Virus record (IMG/VR): IMGVR_UViG_3300035670_000045
Coordinates: 62,001 to 126,000 of that record
DNA length: 64,000 nt
From: a virus
Direction: 5' to 3' (one strand)
Positions 7,710 through 15,500 of the stretch are shown here, in pieces. The notes under the pieces were generated by a model, which had not been told where the DNA came from, did no database searches, and was given only the letters and a program-made list of their open reading frames with translations. How positions within the stretch are numbered: the stretch's first letter is position 1; each line of letters opens with the position of its first letter. A program made the position numbers and the translations under genes.

Positions 7710-8346
7710 GTACCAAGAGCTCACCACCAAGTTCCTCGAGCTACAGCGCGACCCCGATGCCCAACGAGAGGCACAGAAAAAGGAAGAAGCGCTCACGGAG
7801 AAGCGCCTCGAGAAACTCGGGCATGGCAGGTACAAGCTCGAGCTCATGTTCGGCCCGGACCGCCGCCAAGGACAGTCGTACGTCGGTCAGCTCCAGTTCT
7901 TCGAGTCCGGTGCTTGGGTGAGTGGGCAGGGCGACATCAAGGTCTACCTGTGCCCGGGCAAGGAGCGGAAGGGGAACGGCTGCGAGGCGTTCATCCCGTC
8001 GGAGTCCAACCAATACGACCAAGCGTACTGCGCTGCCTGCGGGTCGGTGTGGTCCTCCGAGGAGCTCTACGGCGAGATCGTGGGCAAGTTCTCGACGGCC
8101 CGCTGGGCGGACCTTCTCGAGAAGTACTTCAACCGCTTCCACCGCAACTGCGACATCTACGTGAAGCACGTCACTGGTGACCTCCAGGGCGCAACGCGCA
8201 CGGAGATCAACCGGCAAGCGGGGGGTGACGCCATCGAATCGGCGAAGGAGAAAGTCGAGACCTCGATGTACCTTCTGCACCGAATTATCGCGGACTCCCG
8301 CTACACCGGTGTAAACTCGGTGTTCAAGGCATTCCTCAACGGGTGA
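7702..8346 (+). CDS. zinc-ribbon hypothetical protein, 214 aa
   Basis: Start GTG at 7702 avoids a long overlap with the previous gene. Cysteines at about residues 82 and 91 and a Cys-x2-Cys pair at about 106-109 (YCAACGSVW) form a likely zinc ribbon in the middle. The C-terminal part is helical (TARWADLLEKYFNRFHRNCDIYVKHV). This may be a virion or nucleic-acid-binding protein; the family is not recognised. Confidence 0.7.
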   Translation: MGRYQELTTKFLELQRDPDAQREAQKKEEALTEKRLEKLGHGRYKLELMFGPDRRQGQSYVGQLQFFESGAWVSGQGDIKVYLCPGKERKGNGCEAFIPSESNQYDQAYCAACGSVWSSEELYGEIVGKFSTARWADLLEKYFNRFHRNCDIYVKHVTGDLQGATRTEINRQAGGDAIESAKEKVETSMYLLHRIIADSRYTGVNSVFKAFLNG

Positions 8347-8798
8347 CCATGGACAGCGAGTACCTCCGCCTCAACTACGAAAAGGCCGTCATTGCGTGCT
8401 TGGCGGAGCATCTTCGCGCGTACGTGGGGGAGCGGCCCAAAACGATCGAGGCTACGGACCTGCCCATCGCGAACGCCCAGGTTCCGGAGAGCCTGGTCAT
8501 GGACATGCTCCGCCAGCTTCATCGGGAGGTTCACCTCCGAGAGGACAAGTTGGCGGAGTTCAGGCTCGCACGGAAAGAGACAAAGCCCCTGTTCTCGGAC
8601 TCGCCGGACGAGCCTGCTGCCCCGAGTCCACCGAAGAAGAAAAAGAAGAAAAAGAAGGCGTCTACCGCCGACACCGCACCACCGAGCACAGGTGTTGCGG
8701 ACGTTCAGGAGCTGCACACCGATGGAATCGACCCAAGAGAAAGCACAGTCGAGCTGCGAGACGACCCCGAGCTCGAGCCCAAGTCCGCAGCCGGGTGA
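8343..8798 (+). CDS. hypothetical protein with poly-lysine tract, 151 aa
   Basis: GTG 8343 (GTGA overlap) or ATG 8349 may be the start. The first ~80 residues are helical; eight consecutive lysines follow at 8634-8657, then an acidic, Pro/Ser-rich tail. The tail coding region overlaps the start of the next gene by 77 bases in another frame. The +1 frame is open through the poly-A/G tract to 9093, so a fused product is conceivable. No domain recognised. Confidence 0.65.
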   Translation: MTMDSEYLRLNYEKAVIACLAEHLRAYVGERPKTIEATDLPIANAQVPESLVMDMLRQLHREVHLREDKLAEFRLARKETKPLFSDSPDEPAAPSPPKKKKKKKKASTADTAPPSTGVADVQELHTDGIDPRESTVELRDDPELEPKSAAG

Positions 8799-9093
8799 GA
8801 TCGAGCAACTTCGGAAGCGAGTCGGCCACGTCGCGGACGCCGTCAACCACAACGCCCAAATCGCGTTCGAGTGCGTTGTCGCGCTTCAGGTCCAGAACCG
8901 AGCCCTTCGGATGGCGATCGAGGACATGGTCTCGGGCCGTATTCGGGTAGTCAGCCCCGGAGTCTACGACCACGAGGCGTACGTACAGGACGCGGTGGCC
9001 GCCCTGAAGGCGGAGGATGCCGAGCGTACCTCCACCATGGCGCCCCCCAACACGCCGACGCCGGTCCCGCCGTCAGCGGACCTTCAGAAATAG
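8722..9093 (+). CDS. hypothetical protein, 123 aa
   Basis: The ATG at 8722 lies within the end of the previous gene. The first ~25 residues are Ser/Pro/Gln-rich, then a coiled-coil-like helix (EIEQLRKRVGHVADAVNHN), a second helix, and a Pro/Thr-rich tail. Its last 21 bases overlap the end of the convergent acetyltransferase gene. It closes the left plus-strand operon; I see no terminator hairpin. Confidence 0.6.
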   Translation: MESTQEKAQSSCETTPSSSPSPQPGEIEQLRKRVGHVADAVNHNAQIAFECVVALQVQNRALRMAIEDMVSGRIRVVSPGVYDHEAYVQDAVAALKAEDAERTSTMAPPNTPTPVPPSADLQK

Positions 9094-9549
9094 GGCGTCC
9101 TCGACCTGGTCCCGCAGCGGCCGTTGCATCACCCAGCTGTCGCTGTCTTCCCCGACGATGTGGAGCCCGTTCTTCAAGTAGAAGTGCATGGCTCCCGTGT
9201 TGTTCTTGCGAACATGCAACGTCAAGTACCCCACCGACGCCTCGCGGTCGTGCTCTCGCAGTAGGAGCTCCAGGAGGGCCTGCCCGACGCCCCTCCGAAC
9301 ATGGGTAGGGACCACTGCCAGTCGGGTGATCTCCAGGAGGCCTTCGTCCCGACGTGCTAGCAGGTACCCCACGATACGACCTTGCACCCAGACGGCGTAC
9401 CCGGAGCCCTTCTCGAGCTCGACCCTGACTTGTTTGGCGTCGAAGCCGTTGTCGAACATAGTGAGGTCCAACACGGACACTTCGTCCGCATGGGTCACAT
9501 TCAACGGCCCGAATTTCCACGTCTCTTGGGAGGCAGCTGTGTCCGACAT
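9073..9549 (-). CDS. GNAT-family N-acetyltransferase, 158 aa
   Basis: The acetyl-CoA signature is clear: an ITRLAVVPTHVRRGVGQALLE stretch around residues 74-94 containing the Q/R-x2-G-x-G/A pyrophosphate loop (R86-G-V-G-Q-A), then a beta strand and NNTGAMHFYLKNGL, the typical RimI-like motif B. GNAT enzymes transfer an acetyl group to amines of proteins or small molecules; the substrate is unknown. The ATG at 9549 is preferred over a longer Ser-rich extension that is antisense to the plus gene 9539-9784. It ends convergently, overlapping the gene at 8722. Confidence 0.75.
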   Translation of the reverse strand: MSDTAASQETWKFGPLNVTHADEVSVLDLTMFDNGFDAKQVRVELEKGSGYAVWVQGRIVGYLLARRDEGLLEITRLAVVPTHVRRGVGQALLELLLREHDREASVGYLTLHVRKNNTGAMHFYLKNGLHIVGEDSDSWVMQRPLRDQVEDALFLKVR

Positions 9550-9784
9550 CCAGGTTACCGTACCACGACCTTTGACCCCCCAGCAGCTCAAGGCGGCGGT
9601 GGAGGAGGAGCTGCTCGAGTTCGACACGGAGTTCCAGTCCTTGGGCAACTCCCCCGTCATGGCGTACGAGAAGGCCATCCTCCGCACCTACCTCCTCCTC
9701 CGCCTGGCTAAAAAAGAGGACGACCCAGCCGCCGCCCCCGAGGGGGCGGCAGCCGGTACGGGTCAGGGTCCGACTTCGACCTGA
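9539..9784 (+). CDS. small hypothetical protein, 81 aa
   Basis: A GTG start gives a compact helical protein (LKAAVEEELLEFDTEFQSL, then MAYEKAILRTYLLLRLAKKED) with an Ala/Gly/Pro tail. It overlaps the start of the acetyltransferase gene head to head by 11 bases and the 3' end of the minus-strand gene at 9763 by 22 bases. The amphipathic helical pattern looks like real coding sequence. It would be the only plus-strand gene within the minus-strand island. Its promoter is not evident. Confidence 0.5.
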   Translation: MSDIQVTVPRPLTPQQLKAAVEEELLEFDTEFQSLGNSPVMAYEKAILRTYLLLRLAKKEDDPAAAPEGAAAGTGQGPTST

Positions 9785-10293
9785 GCCAACCATCCGCGGG
9801 CCGTGTACTCGTGGGGTCGCACGGGCAAGGGCCCGTCGGCACCCGGAGTGACACGCCGCAGGCGAGCGGTCATCAGCAGCTCGTCGGAGGGCATCACCCC
9901 CGTCGGGCGTTCGATGGTCAGTTTGGCGATGTGTGGCACCACGAAGAACCGACGAGCTCCAGCCACCTGAAGCTCGAGCACCCCTTCCCCTTCCACACGC
10001 ACGGGGATGGGTGTGCCGTCCTCCTGCTCCCCGGGTGGCAAGTCCACGGCGAGCAGAACGGCGCCATCGCAGGGGCGCCACTGGGAGGACACCACCAGGC
10101 GGTCGTTCCTGACGGCGACATCCCCGCCGGCCAGGAGGATACGCGACCCGTGCCACGTGGTCGGGGCGATGTGGGCGATCTCCCGAATCACCCGCTGCAG
10201 GGTGTACGCATCGAGCGACACCTGCGTATCGTGAGGTAGTGCGACTTCGATACCAGCGTGCAGCCCCTCGTCACTGATTGTGTAGAACTCCAT
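9763..10293 (-). CDS. hypothetical protein, 176 aa
   Basis: The ATG has a purine-rich site, GGAAGAAAC, just upstream, and a GGGGATAAGAG motif 38-48 bases upstream. Almost the same leader precedes the gene at 10410. The protein is beta-rich (long stretches of alternating hydrophobics such as GVLELQVAGARRFFVVPHIAKLTI) without cysteine pairs or membrane segments. A single-domain beta protein of unknown function. Confidence 0.7.
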   Translation of the reverse strand: MEFYTISDEGLHAGIEVALPHDTQVSLDAYTLQRVIREIAHIAPTTWHGSRILLAGGDVAVRNDRLVVSSQWRPCDGAVLLAVDLPPGEQEDGTPIPVRVEGEGVLELQVAGARRFFVVPHIAKLTIERPTGVMPSDELLMTARLRRVTPGADGPLPVRPHEYTARGWLAQVEVGP

Positions 10294-10330
10294 GTGTTTC
10301 TTCCGTACAGGCAGTACGGCTCCTTCAATT

Positions 10331-10341
10331 CTCTTATCCCC
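10331..10341 (-). promoter_or_regulatory. GGGGATAAGAG promoter candidate
   Basis: The minus-strand sequence GGGGATAAGAG lies 38 bases upstream of the ATG at 10293 and directly downstream of the terminator of the gene at 10410. Same motif as at 10881, 11253, 11751, 11908, 12361 and eight plus-strand sites. Confidence 0.6.
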
Positions 10342-10347
10342 GGTCAG

Positions 10348-10403
10348 CTAAAGAAGTGGACACTGAATCGGGCCGCTGGCAGGCGGCCCGTCAGGTCACT
10401 TCT
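10348..10403 (-). terminator. hairpin terminator after gene 10410-10844
   Basis: On the minus strand an inner stem CGGGCCGC/GCGGCCCG is wrapped by an outer stem AGAAGTG/CACTTCT and followed by TTTAG. It separates the gene at 10410 from the promoter motif of the next gene. Confidence 0.6.
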
Positions 10404-10409
10404 TTCGGC

Positions 10410-10844
10410 TCAGGACGCTGGCGCCACTTCCTGGGGTTTGGTGATTTCGATGGCCGCGTCCAGCCCCGCAATCACCCCTTTACCGAACGCCTCTTCCGCA
10501 CGTTCCTCCGCCGCCTGTTTCTTCTCTTCGACGATCTCGTTGCCAATCGCACGCCCGGCCATGGTGCCGATGGCGAACCCCACGACGGCACCCGCACCAG
10601 CGCCCAGGTTTGCGCCGATGGTCGTCACCGCATTGGCCGTGTCTTCGCTCACGCCTTCGCCGTCGTGCAGCTTCGGGAGGAGCGTAGCGGCCGTCACCGC
10701 TGCACCCACCACGGACCCCACCAGCATGCCGATGGTAGCCCCGCCGAGTCCGCCCGCGCCGGCGAGGGCCGCACGCCGCATCTTCGCCTCGTTGACCTCG
10801 CTCGAGACCATCACGCGCGCCTTCACACCATTGAACTTGCTCAT
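10410..10844 (-). CDS. glycine-zipper hypothetical protein, 144 aa
   Basis: ATG with the same leader (GGAAGAAACAC) as gene 9763. Residues 28-100 hold two Gly/Ala-rich hydrophobic segments (GAGGLGGATIGMLVGSVVGAA and GANLGAGAGAVVGFAIGTMAG), each with repeated small-x3-small spacing, the glycine-zipper pattern of membrane-associating helices. The C-terminal part is a charged helix (EEKKQAAEERAEEA). Probably a membrane-associated phage protein. It stands between its own promoter motif and terminator. The gene at 11333 has a similar pattern and may be a distant relative. Confidence 0.7.
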   Translation of the reverse strand: MSKFNGVKARVMVSSEVNEAKMRRAALAGAGGLGGATIGMLVGSVVGAAVTAATLLPKLHDGEGVSEDTANAVTTIGANLGAGAGAVVGFAIGTMAGRAIGNEIVEEKKQAAEERAEEAFGKGVIAGLDAAIEITKPQEVAPAS

Positions 10845-10880
10845 GTGTTTCTTCCGTACAACCGTACGGCTCCTTCAACT

Positions 10881-10890
10881 CTCTTATCCC
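10881..10890 (-). promoter_or_regulatory. GGGATAAGAG promoter candidate
   Basis: Minus-strand GGGATAAGAG 37 bases upstream of the ATG at 10844. The sequence between motif and ATG closely resembles the one in front of gene 9763 (GTACGG repeats and GGAAGAAACAC), suggesting duplicated leaders. Confidence 0.6.
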
Positions 10891-10916
10891 TGACTTGGTA
10901 CGTGTATTGCGCACAT

Positions 10917-10942
10917 ACCTAAAGAACCGGCACTTGCCGGCT
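10917..10942 (-). terminator. hairpin terminator after gene 10950-11237
   Basis: On the minus strand the stem AGCCGGC/GCCGGTT with an AAGT loop is followed by CTTTAGG. It lies directly after the stop of the gene at 10950. Confidence 0.6.
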
Positions 10943-10949
10943 GGGCGGG

Positions 10950-11237
10950 TCAGAGGCCGCCCCCCTCACGCAGGTCCTGCTTGGCCACCAGCTCCCGAAT
11001 CAAGTAGATGCCTTCACCCTTGGATAGCTCCTGCAGGTCTTCCTTGGTGAATTGGACGGTCAGGACGACTTTCTCCGTCCGGACCTGCTCCTTGAGTGCA
11101 TTGAGTGCCTCAGGCGAAAGGGCGCTCTCGAGCGCCGTTTTCGTGCGCTCGACCACCATACGGCGCCGAGCCATCGACCACACCATCGTGCCCGTGTTGA
11201 CCAACCGAGCCACCGCAAGCATCGTCTGAAAAATCAT
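10950..11237 (-). CDS. hypothetical protein with N-terminal hydrophobic segment, 95 aa
   Basis: The ATG is preceded by GGAGGATACAC, an RBS leader it shares with the gene at 11893. Residues 1-20 (IFQTMLAVARLVNTGTMVW) are moderately hydrophobic and may anchor the protein in the membrane; basic residues follow, then a helix and a C-terminal TKEDLQELSKGEGIYLIRELV. Function unknown. It is a single-gene unit between a GGGGATAAGAA motif and a terminator. Confidence 0.7.
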   Translation of the reverse strand: MIFQTMLAVARLVNTGTMVWSMARRRMVVERTKTALESALSPEALNALKEQVRTEKVVLTVQFTKEDLQELSKGEGIYLIRELVAKQDLREGGGL

Positions 11238-11252
11238 GTGTATCCTCCACTA

Positions 11253-11263
11253 TTCTTATCCCC
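11253..11263 (-). promoter_or_regulatory. GGGGATAAGAA promoter candidate
   Basis: Minus-strand GGGGATAAGAA 16 bases before the ATG at 11237. Upstream on the same strand lies TACATATTCCACCG (11279-11292), a 14-base sequence that recurs at 12528-12541 upstream of another copy of the motif. Confidence 0.6.
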
Positions 11264-11300
11264 GGTTTACTCTCCAACCGGTGGAATATGTAAGGGCACA

Positions 11301-11332
11301 CCTAAAAAGAAGGGGGCTCAGGCCCCCCTTCT
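11301..11332 (-). terminator. hairpin terminator after gene 11333-11893
   Basis: On the minus strand a G-run and C-run stem (GAAGGGGGG...CCCCCTTC with a short loop) is followed by TTTTTAGG. A strong intrinsic terminator touching the stop codon. Confidence 0.7.
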
Positions 11333-11893
11333 TCACTTCGCGCGGAGCATGTTCCGCGCGAACCGGGCGGCCGATCCTCCGAGGACCGCGCCTGCCGTGG
11401 CACTCGAGGCGATGATGGACTTCCCGCCTTCCGTGCGGGGGATGGCCGTACCGTCCTCGGCCGTGGCCGAGGTCAGCTTGGCGCCGATGGCCGCACCGAT
11501 GGCCGCACCGAAGAGCGCACCACCCATGGTGATGGCGCTTTCCGTGGCCACTTCGCGCCGGGTGGGCTCGAGGCGGGCGAGGCGGGCGTGAACTTCACGC
11601 ACCTCGTGCCCGACGATGCGCTCGACCGTGTCCGAGACATCCCGCACGATGCGGTCGTGCTCGGGGATGGTGGTCTCGTTTTTGGTGAACTCTTGCTGGG
11701 TCTGCTTCATGTGGTCCTCCTTGTTGTCCCCGTTAGGGGTTCCTTCATGTCTCTTATCCCTGGATTGACCGGGATTTTGCGACTTCGGCATGGCGTACGT
11801 GTCCGCCATGGACGTCATCTCTCCTGCCCAGATGACCCCGCGACGCGGGTTGCGGTTTCGGGGGGTGCTCCGTGCGTGCTCCTGGGTATGCAT
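11333..11893 (-). CDS. glycine/alanine-rich hypothetical protein, 186 aa, with a second in-frame start at 11710
   Basis: Two translation starts are supported. ATG 11893 has GGAGGATACAC in front and a GATAAGAA motif at 11908. ATG 11710, in the same frame, has AAGGAGG in front and its own GGGATAAGAG motif at 11751-11760; it gives a 125-residue product. The first 61 residues of the long form are polar and basic; the C-terminal 80 residues contain a Gly/Ala-rich hydrophobic zipper (GGALFGAAIGAAIGAKL) and GAVLGGSAARFARNMLRAK, suggesting membrane association. Either two isoforms are made or only the short form is real. Confidence 0.6.
   Translation of the reverse strand: MHTQEHARSTPRNRNPRRGVIWAGEMTSMADTYAMPKSQNPGQSRDKRHEGTPNGDNKEDHMKQTQQEFTKNETTIPEHDRIVRDVSDTVERIVGHEVREVHARLARLEPTRREVATESAITMGGALFGAAIGAAIGAKLTSATAEDGTAIPRTEGGKSIIASSATAGAVLGGSAARFARNMLRAK
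11751..11760 (-). promoter_or_regulatory. GGGATAAGAG promoter candidate inside a longer reading frame
   Basis: Minus-strand GGGATAAGAG lies 41 bases upstream of the ATG at 11710, inside the reading frame that opens at 11893. It would drive the 125-residue form alone. Confidence 0.55.
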
Positions 11894-11907
11894 GTGTATC
11901 CTCCATG

Positions 11908-11919
11908 CTTCTTATCCCC
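11908..11919 (-). promoter_or_regulatory. GGGGATAAGAAG promoter candidate
   Basis: Minus-strand GGGGATAAGAAG 15 bases upstream of the ATG at 11893, immediately after the terminator of the gene at 11971. The following GGAGGATACAC is the ribosome binding site. Confidence 0.6.
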
Positions 11920-11936
11920 GAAACTCGGCGGACATA

Positions 11937-11966
11937 GCTAAAGAGGAAGGCGTCTGTGCCTTCCTC
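11937..11966 (-). terminator. hairpin terminator after gene 11971-12315
   Basis: On the minus strand the perfect nine-base stem GAGGAAGGC/GCCTTCCTC with a six-base loop is followed by TTTAGC. Confidence 0.7.
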
Positions 11967-11970
11967 CGCT

Positions 11971-12315
11971 CTACGCCGAGAGCACCACCCTGCGCATCAC
12001 CGGGGAGTACCTGGTGACCGTGTTGACGATCTCCACGTACAGCCGGTGCACATCCGCTGGGATGGGTGCCGACGACCACATGCGGACTTCCTGCCGGGCG
12101 TGGTCCACCGTGGCGGAAGCCACGGGTGTCGCCCCTTTCAAGCTCACGTCCACCGTTGTCCAAGTGAAGATGGCAGAGGGCCGTACGCTGAGCTCCCACG
12201 CGCCAGCGTGCGCTACAACTCCACCGTGAGGGGTTCGCTCGGCCTCCTTGTGCATCTGGAGCACCCGAACGAGTACTCCAGCCAACATCTCGTCCCGTAC
12301 TTCGTCCATTTCCAT
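11971..12315 (-). CDS. hypothetical protein, 114 aa
   Basis: ATG with an AAGGAG ribosome binding site ten bases upstream and a GGGGATAAGAG motif at 12361. The first 30 residues are a helix (MEMDEVRDEMLAGVLVRVLQMHKEAE); the rest is beta-rich and ends RYSPVMRRVVLSA. No domain recognised. A single-gene transcription unit with its own terminator. Confidence 0.7.
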   Translation of the reverse strand: MEMDEVRDEMLAGVLVRVLQMHKEAERTPHGGVVAHAGAWELSVRPSAIFTWTTVDVSLKGATPVASATVDHARQEVRMWSSAPIPADVHRLYVEIVNTVTRYSPVMRRVVLSA

Positions 12316-12360
12316 GGGCGTACTCCTTCAAGGCCCCGAAAAGTCGGGGGTGTTCTACTT

Positions 12361-12371
12361 CTCTTATCCCC
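12361..12371 (-). promoter_or_regulatory. GGGGATAAGAG promoter candidate
   Basis: Minus-strand GGGGATAAGAG 46 bases upstream of the ATG at 12315. It is preceded by CCTCCTTTC, also present in the putative small RNA just upstream. Confidence 0.6.
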
Positions 12372-12401
12372 GAAAGGAGGGCACCGCGGGCAGTGGTGTA
12401 G

Positions 12402-12441
12402 CTAAAAGAAACGACGCCAGGAGCCACCCTGACGTCGTTTC
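12402..12441 (-). terminator. hairpin terminator of a gene-less transcript
   Basis: On the minus strand GAAACGACGTCAG pairs with CTGGCGTCGTTTC (12 of 13 positions), followed by TTTTAGC. There is no coding sequence between it and the promoter motif at 12495. Confidence 0.65.
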
Positions 12442-12490
12442 CGAGACCCTACGACCCGAAAGGAGGAGGAAACACCGCCGCAAAGCCTCT
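12402..12490 (-). ncRNA. putative small RNA between promoter motif and terminator
   Basis: A GTGATAAGAGC motif at 12495-12506 and the terminator at 12402-12441 would bound a minus-strand transcript of roughly 85-90 nt. About 45 nt precede the hairpin, too short for a gene. The unpaired part contains CCUCCUUUC, complementary to Shine-Dalgarno sequences. It could be a regulatory RNA or the relic of a deleted gene. No promoter or RNA was tested; boundaries are inferred. Confidence 0.35.
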
Positions 12491-12494
12491 CACA

Positions 12495-12506
12495 GCTCTT
12501 ATCACC
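12495..12506 (-). promoter_or_regulatory. GATAAGAG promoter candidate (variant)
   Basis: Minus-strand GGTGATAAGAGC, the least typical minus-strand copy. The 14-base TACATATTCCACCG lies 21 bases upstream, as it also does near the motif at 11253. Confidence 0.45.
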
Positions 12507-12580
12507 ACACCCCACCTGCTTTTGCAGCGGTGGAATATGTATCCGGCCCCAGGGGGTAAGGCGCGTGGTACCCTTAGGCC

Positions 12581-15500
12581 ATGCCGTTTTTGACTGCCGC
12601 TGATGCCATCGCGGGCATGAACGCTGCCCAGCACACCTCCATGTTGAACGGCCTGATGCCGTTCAACACCCAGGCGGAGCAGCTCGCTGGCGGCCTCATG
12701 TCCCGCGGAGCGGCGGTCGGGTCTCCCTTGATGGGGGCGGCGAGTGGCCTTCTCGGTCTGGACCCGTTGTCCATCGGCATGCGGATGGGCACAGCCGCGT
12801 ATAGCTCCAACATGGTGGGGTTGGCGGGTGCAGCGGGCATCGGAATCGCTGGCGCAGGTGCAGCGGGCATCGCCGGAATCGGTGCGTCCTACATCGGCGG
12901 CCAGATGCAGATGGGCGCCCAGCAGCAGATGCAACTGAACCAGGGCTTGCGCCAGAACTACAACTTCATGAACGCCCAAGGCGGAATGGGGTTCACTTCG
13001 AATCAAGGGTTTCAGATCGGCAGCCACATCCGGTCCATGACGGAGCAGGCTGGCCCGGGCGGGGAGCACTACGGGTTCGATGAGCTCTCGCGCATCGCAC
13101 AGAACATGGGGCGTATTGGGGGTGGACAGGGGGTTCGGACCGTCGAGGAGTTCCGATCCAAGTTCAAAGAGACCCTCGACACCCTGAAAAAGGTCAGCCA
13201 CGAGCTCGGGGGTACGCTCGAGGACGCCATGAAGGCCATGCAGAGCATGAAAGGCTCAGGCATCTTCAAGGCGGCAGACCAGGCCAAGATGGCGATGGAC
13301 ATGCGTGTGGGCGCCGTTGCTGGTGGAATGGCTACCAGCGAGCTCGCAGGCATGGCGTCCATCGGGTCCCAGATCTCTCGAGCGATCGGAGGCCTGGGCA
13401 GGTCGGGCGCGAACGCCGGGATCCGGACCATCTCGCAGATCGGGTCTGCACAGGCGGTGGGTGCCCTCTCGGAGGAGGACATCTACAACGCCACGGGGTT
13501 GAACGGGGCGGAAGGCAGGCAGGCCTTGGCGACCTCCCAGCTGCAGCAGAGCGCCAGGTTCCTCCACTCCTCCAAGGGCAGGTACTTCCTGGCATCTGTC
13601 GCCGGGAAAGACGGCCAGTTGAACGAGAACGCGGTGGGGGAGTGGATGGCCGGCGGCGCCATGACTACGGGGCGTACGGCCGAGATGGCACACCAGAACC
13701 TCGCGGGCGTCGGGCGGGCGAACTTCATCCGAAACGAGGGACGCCTACGCGGGGAAGCCCTGAGTAAATTCGGGGGCCTGGCCCAGTCGATGGCCCTTCA
13801 GCAGTGGTTGGCCTCCCGGGGGCATGACCCGAACAACATGGACGACAGGTCCATGCTGGCGTTCCAGCGGTTCACCGGGATGGGCCGAGACGAGGCGGAC
13901 GCGGCGATCAAGCAGATCAACCACATGCCCGAGATCCTCGCCAACATGCGGGAGACAGAGCGTGGCCTGGGTGTTGCGGATGCCATGCAGCGCCAACGTG
14001 CGACCACGGGAATCGAGGGCCTCAAGAAGAAGGCGGAGCACCTCAAGGAGCACACGAACAACGCGTTCCAGCAGGCCGGGGCTCGCGTCCTCAAGGCAGG
14101 GTCCAACGAGCTCGAGCGTTGGTTCAACGCCATGTCGGACGTGTACACCCAGACGGTGACCGAGGGCCTGGACCAGGCTGTGCGCCAGATGGAAACGTCC
14201 ACCGATAAGGCGCAGACGATGAAGGACTTCCGGCGCTCCTTCGGCTCCGGCGGGCATCGACCTGGCGGCTCGGCTGCAGACCGCGCAAACGGTGCAGCGG
14301 GGACCGCCCTTCGCGCCGCAAACAGTGGCTTTGGCGGATCTGCGTCCATGGGGCTGGGCGCTGCCAACAGCGACATGATCAAGCGGGCGTCCATCGGCGC
14401 GTCGTTCGACCCGAACGACCCCAACGGGGCGGACAACGCCCTCTTGGCGTTCCAGAAGGGGCTAAGCGGGGATGTGCTGAGTCAGTTCCAGGCGATCAAG
14501 AAGCGGGAGGACCGTATTGGGTTCATGCAGAACCTACAGATGGGTGCTGGGGTGAACTCCGACGCCACGATGGCTGCCACCCTGTCCCGTCGGAAGATGC
14601 AGTACGGCGGACCCACAAGCGGTTCGAGGTCCGAGGCGGATGCCCTCGATGAGCAGGCGGCCCTGCTCTTCGGTCGTCGGTCCCGCACCGACGGGGTGCG
14701 CGAGGCCGACATGAGCACTGGGGAGCGCCTCCTGACCGACATGTTCACTGGAAACGCGGTGGTCGGAGGGGCCGTGGCCAGCCTCTTCAAGGGCGGGAGG
14801 GGTGCGCCCTCCGTCAGCGAGTCGCGCACCCGTACGGCTGGCGCGGTTTCCCGCTTCTACGACCGCATCACCGGTCGGGCAGAGTACGACGAGGGCGCTG
14901 CCGGCCTCCTGAACGACCGCCGGACCAAGGACATGATCGCCGACCTCTACCAGGGGGACGACGACGACAAGAAGCTCGCACGCAGTCGGATGTACGACGA
15001 AGTTCAGAAAATGCGGACCGGGGCTGCAGGCGGGAAGCTGAGCAACGCGGACCAGGGGAAGGTGGCAGCTTTGTCTGCCATGGCTCTGGCCTCGGACCCC
15101 GAGTACAAGAAGCTGATGGAGGACATGAACTCCGGGAAGGCGTCTCCGGCGGACTCCTCGCGCGTTGCCGAGGAGATGCGCCGTCTGACCGGGAACCCAA
15201 GCTTGAGTGACTCCGACGTCAACAAGCTCGTCGGGGTGGGCCTCAACGGGGGGTCGATCGCTGTCCGTGACCGGCAGGCAAAGGACTTCGAAGCCTACGC
15301 CTCGAAGCTTCGGGTACGTACGGAGGACGAGAAGAACCGACTCCAGAGCTACGGAAGTGCGGTGCGTGGAAAGGACGGCAAGCTCACCGTCACCGGCGTG
15401 GGCAAGGAGCGGTCGGACTTCACCGACTCCATCGCCTCGGACATGACCAACATCCTGAATCGCTCGAACGTCACGTCGGATGACGTTCGCGGGACGTTGG

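Noticed and set aside
9550-9687. 46-residue N-terminal extension of the acetyltransferase
   Set aside because: It is a Ser-rich run opposite the coding strand of gene 9539-9784, with no acetyltransferase similarity.
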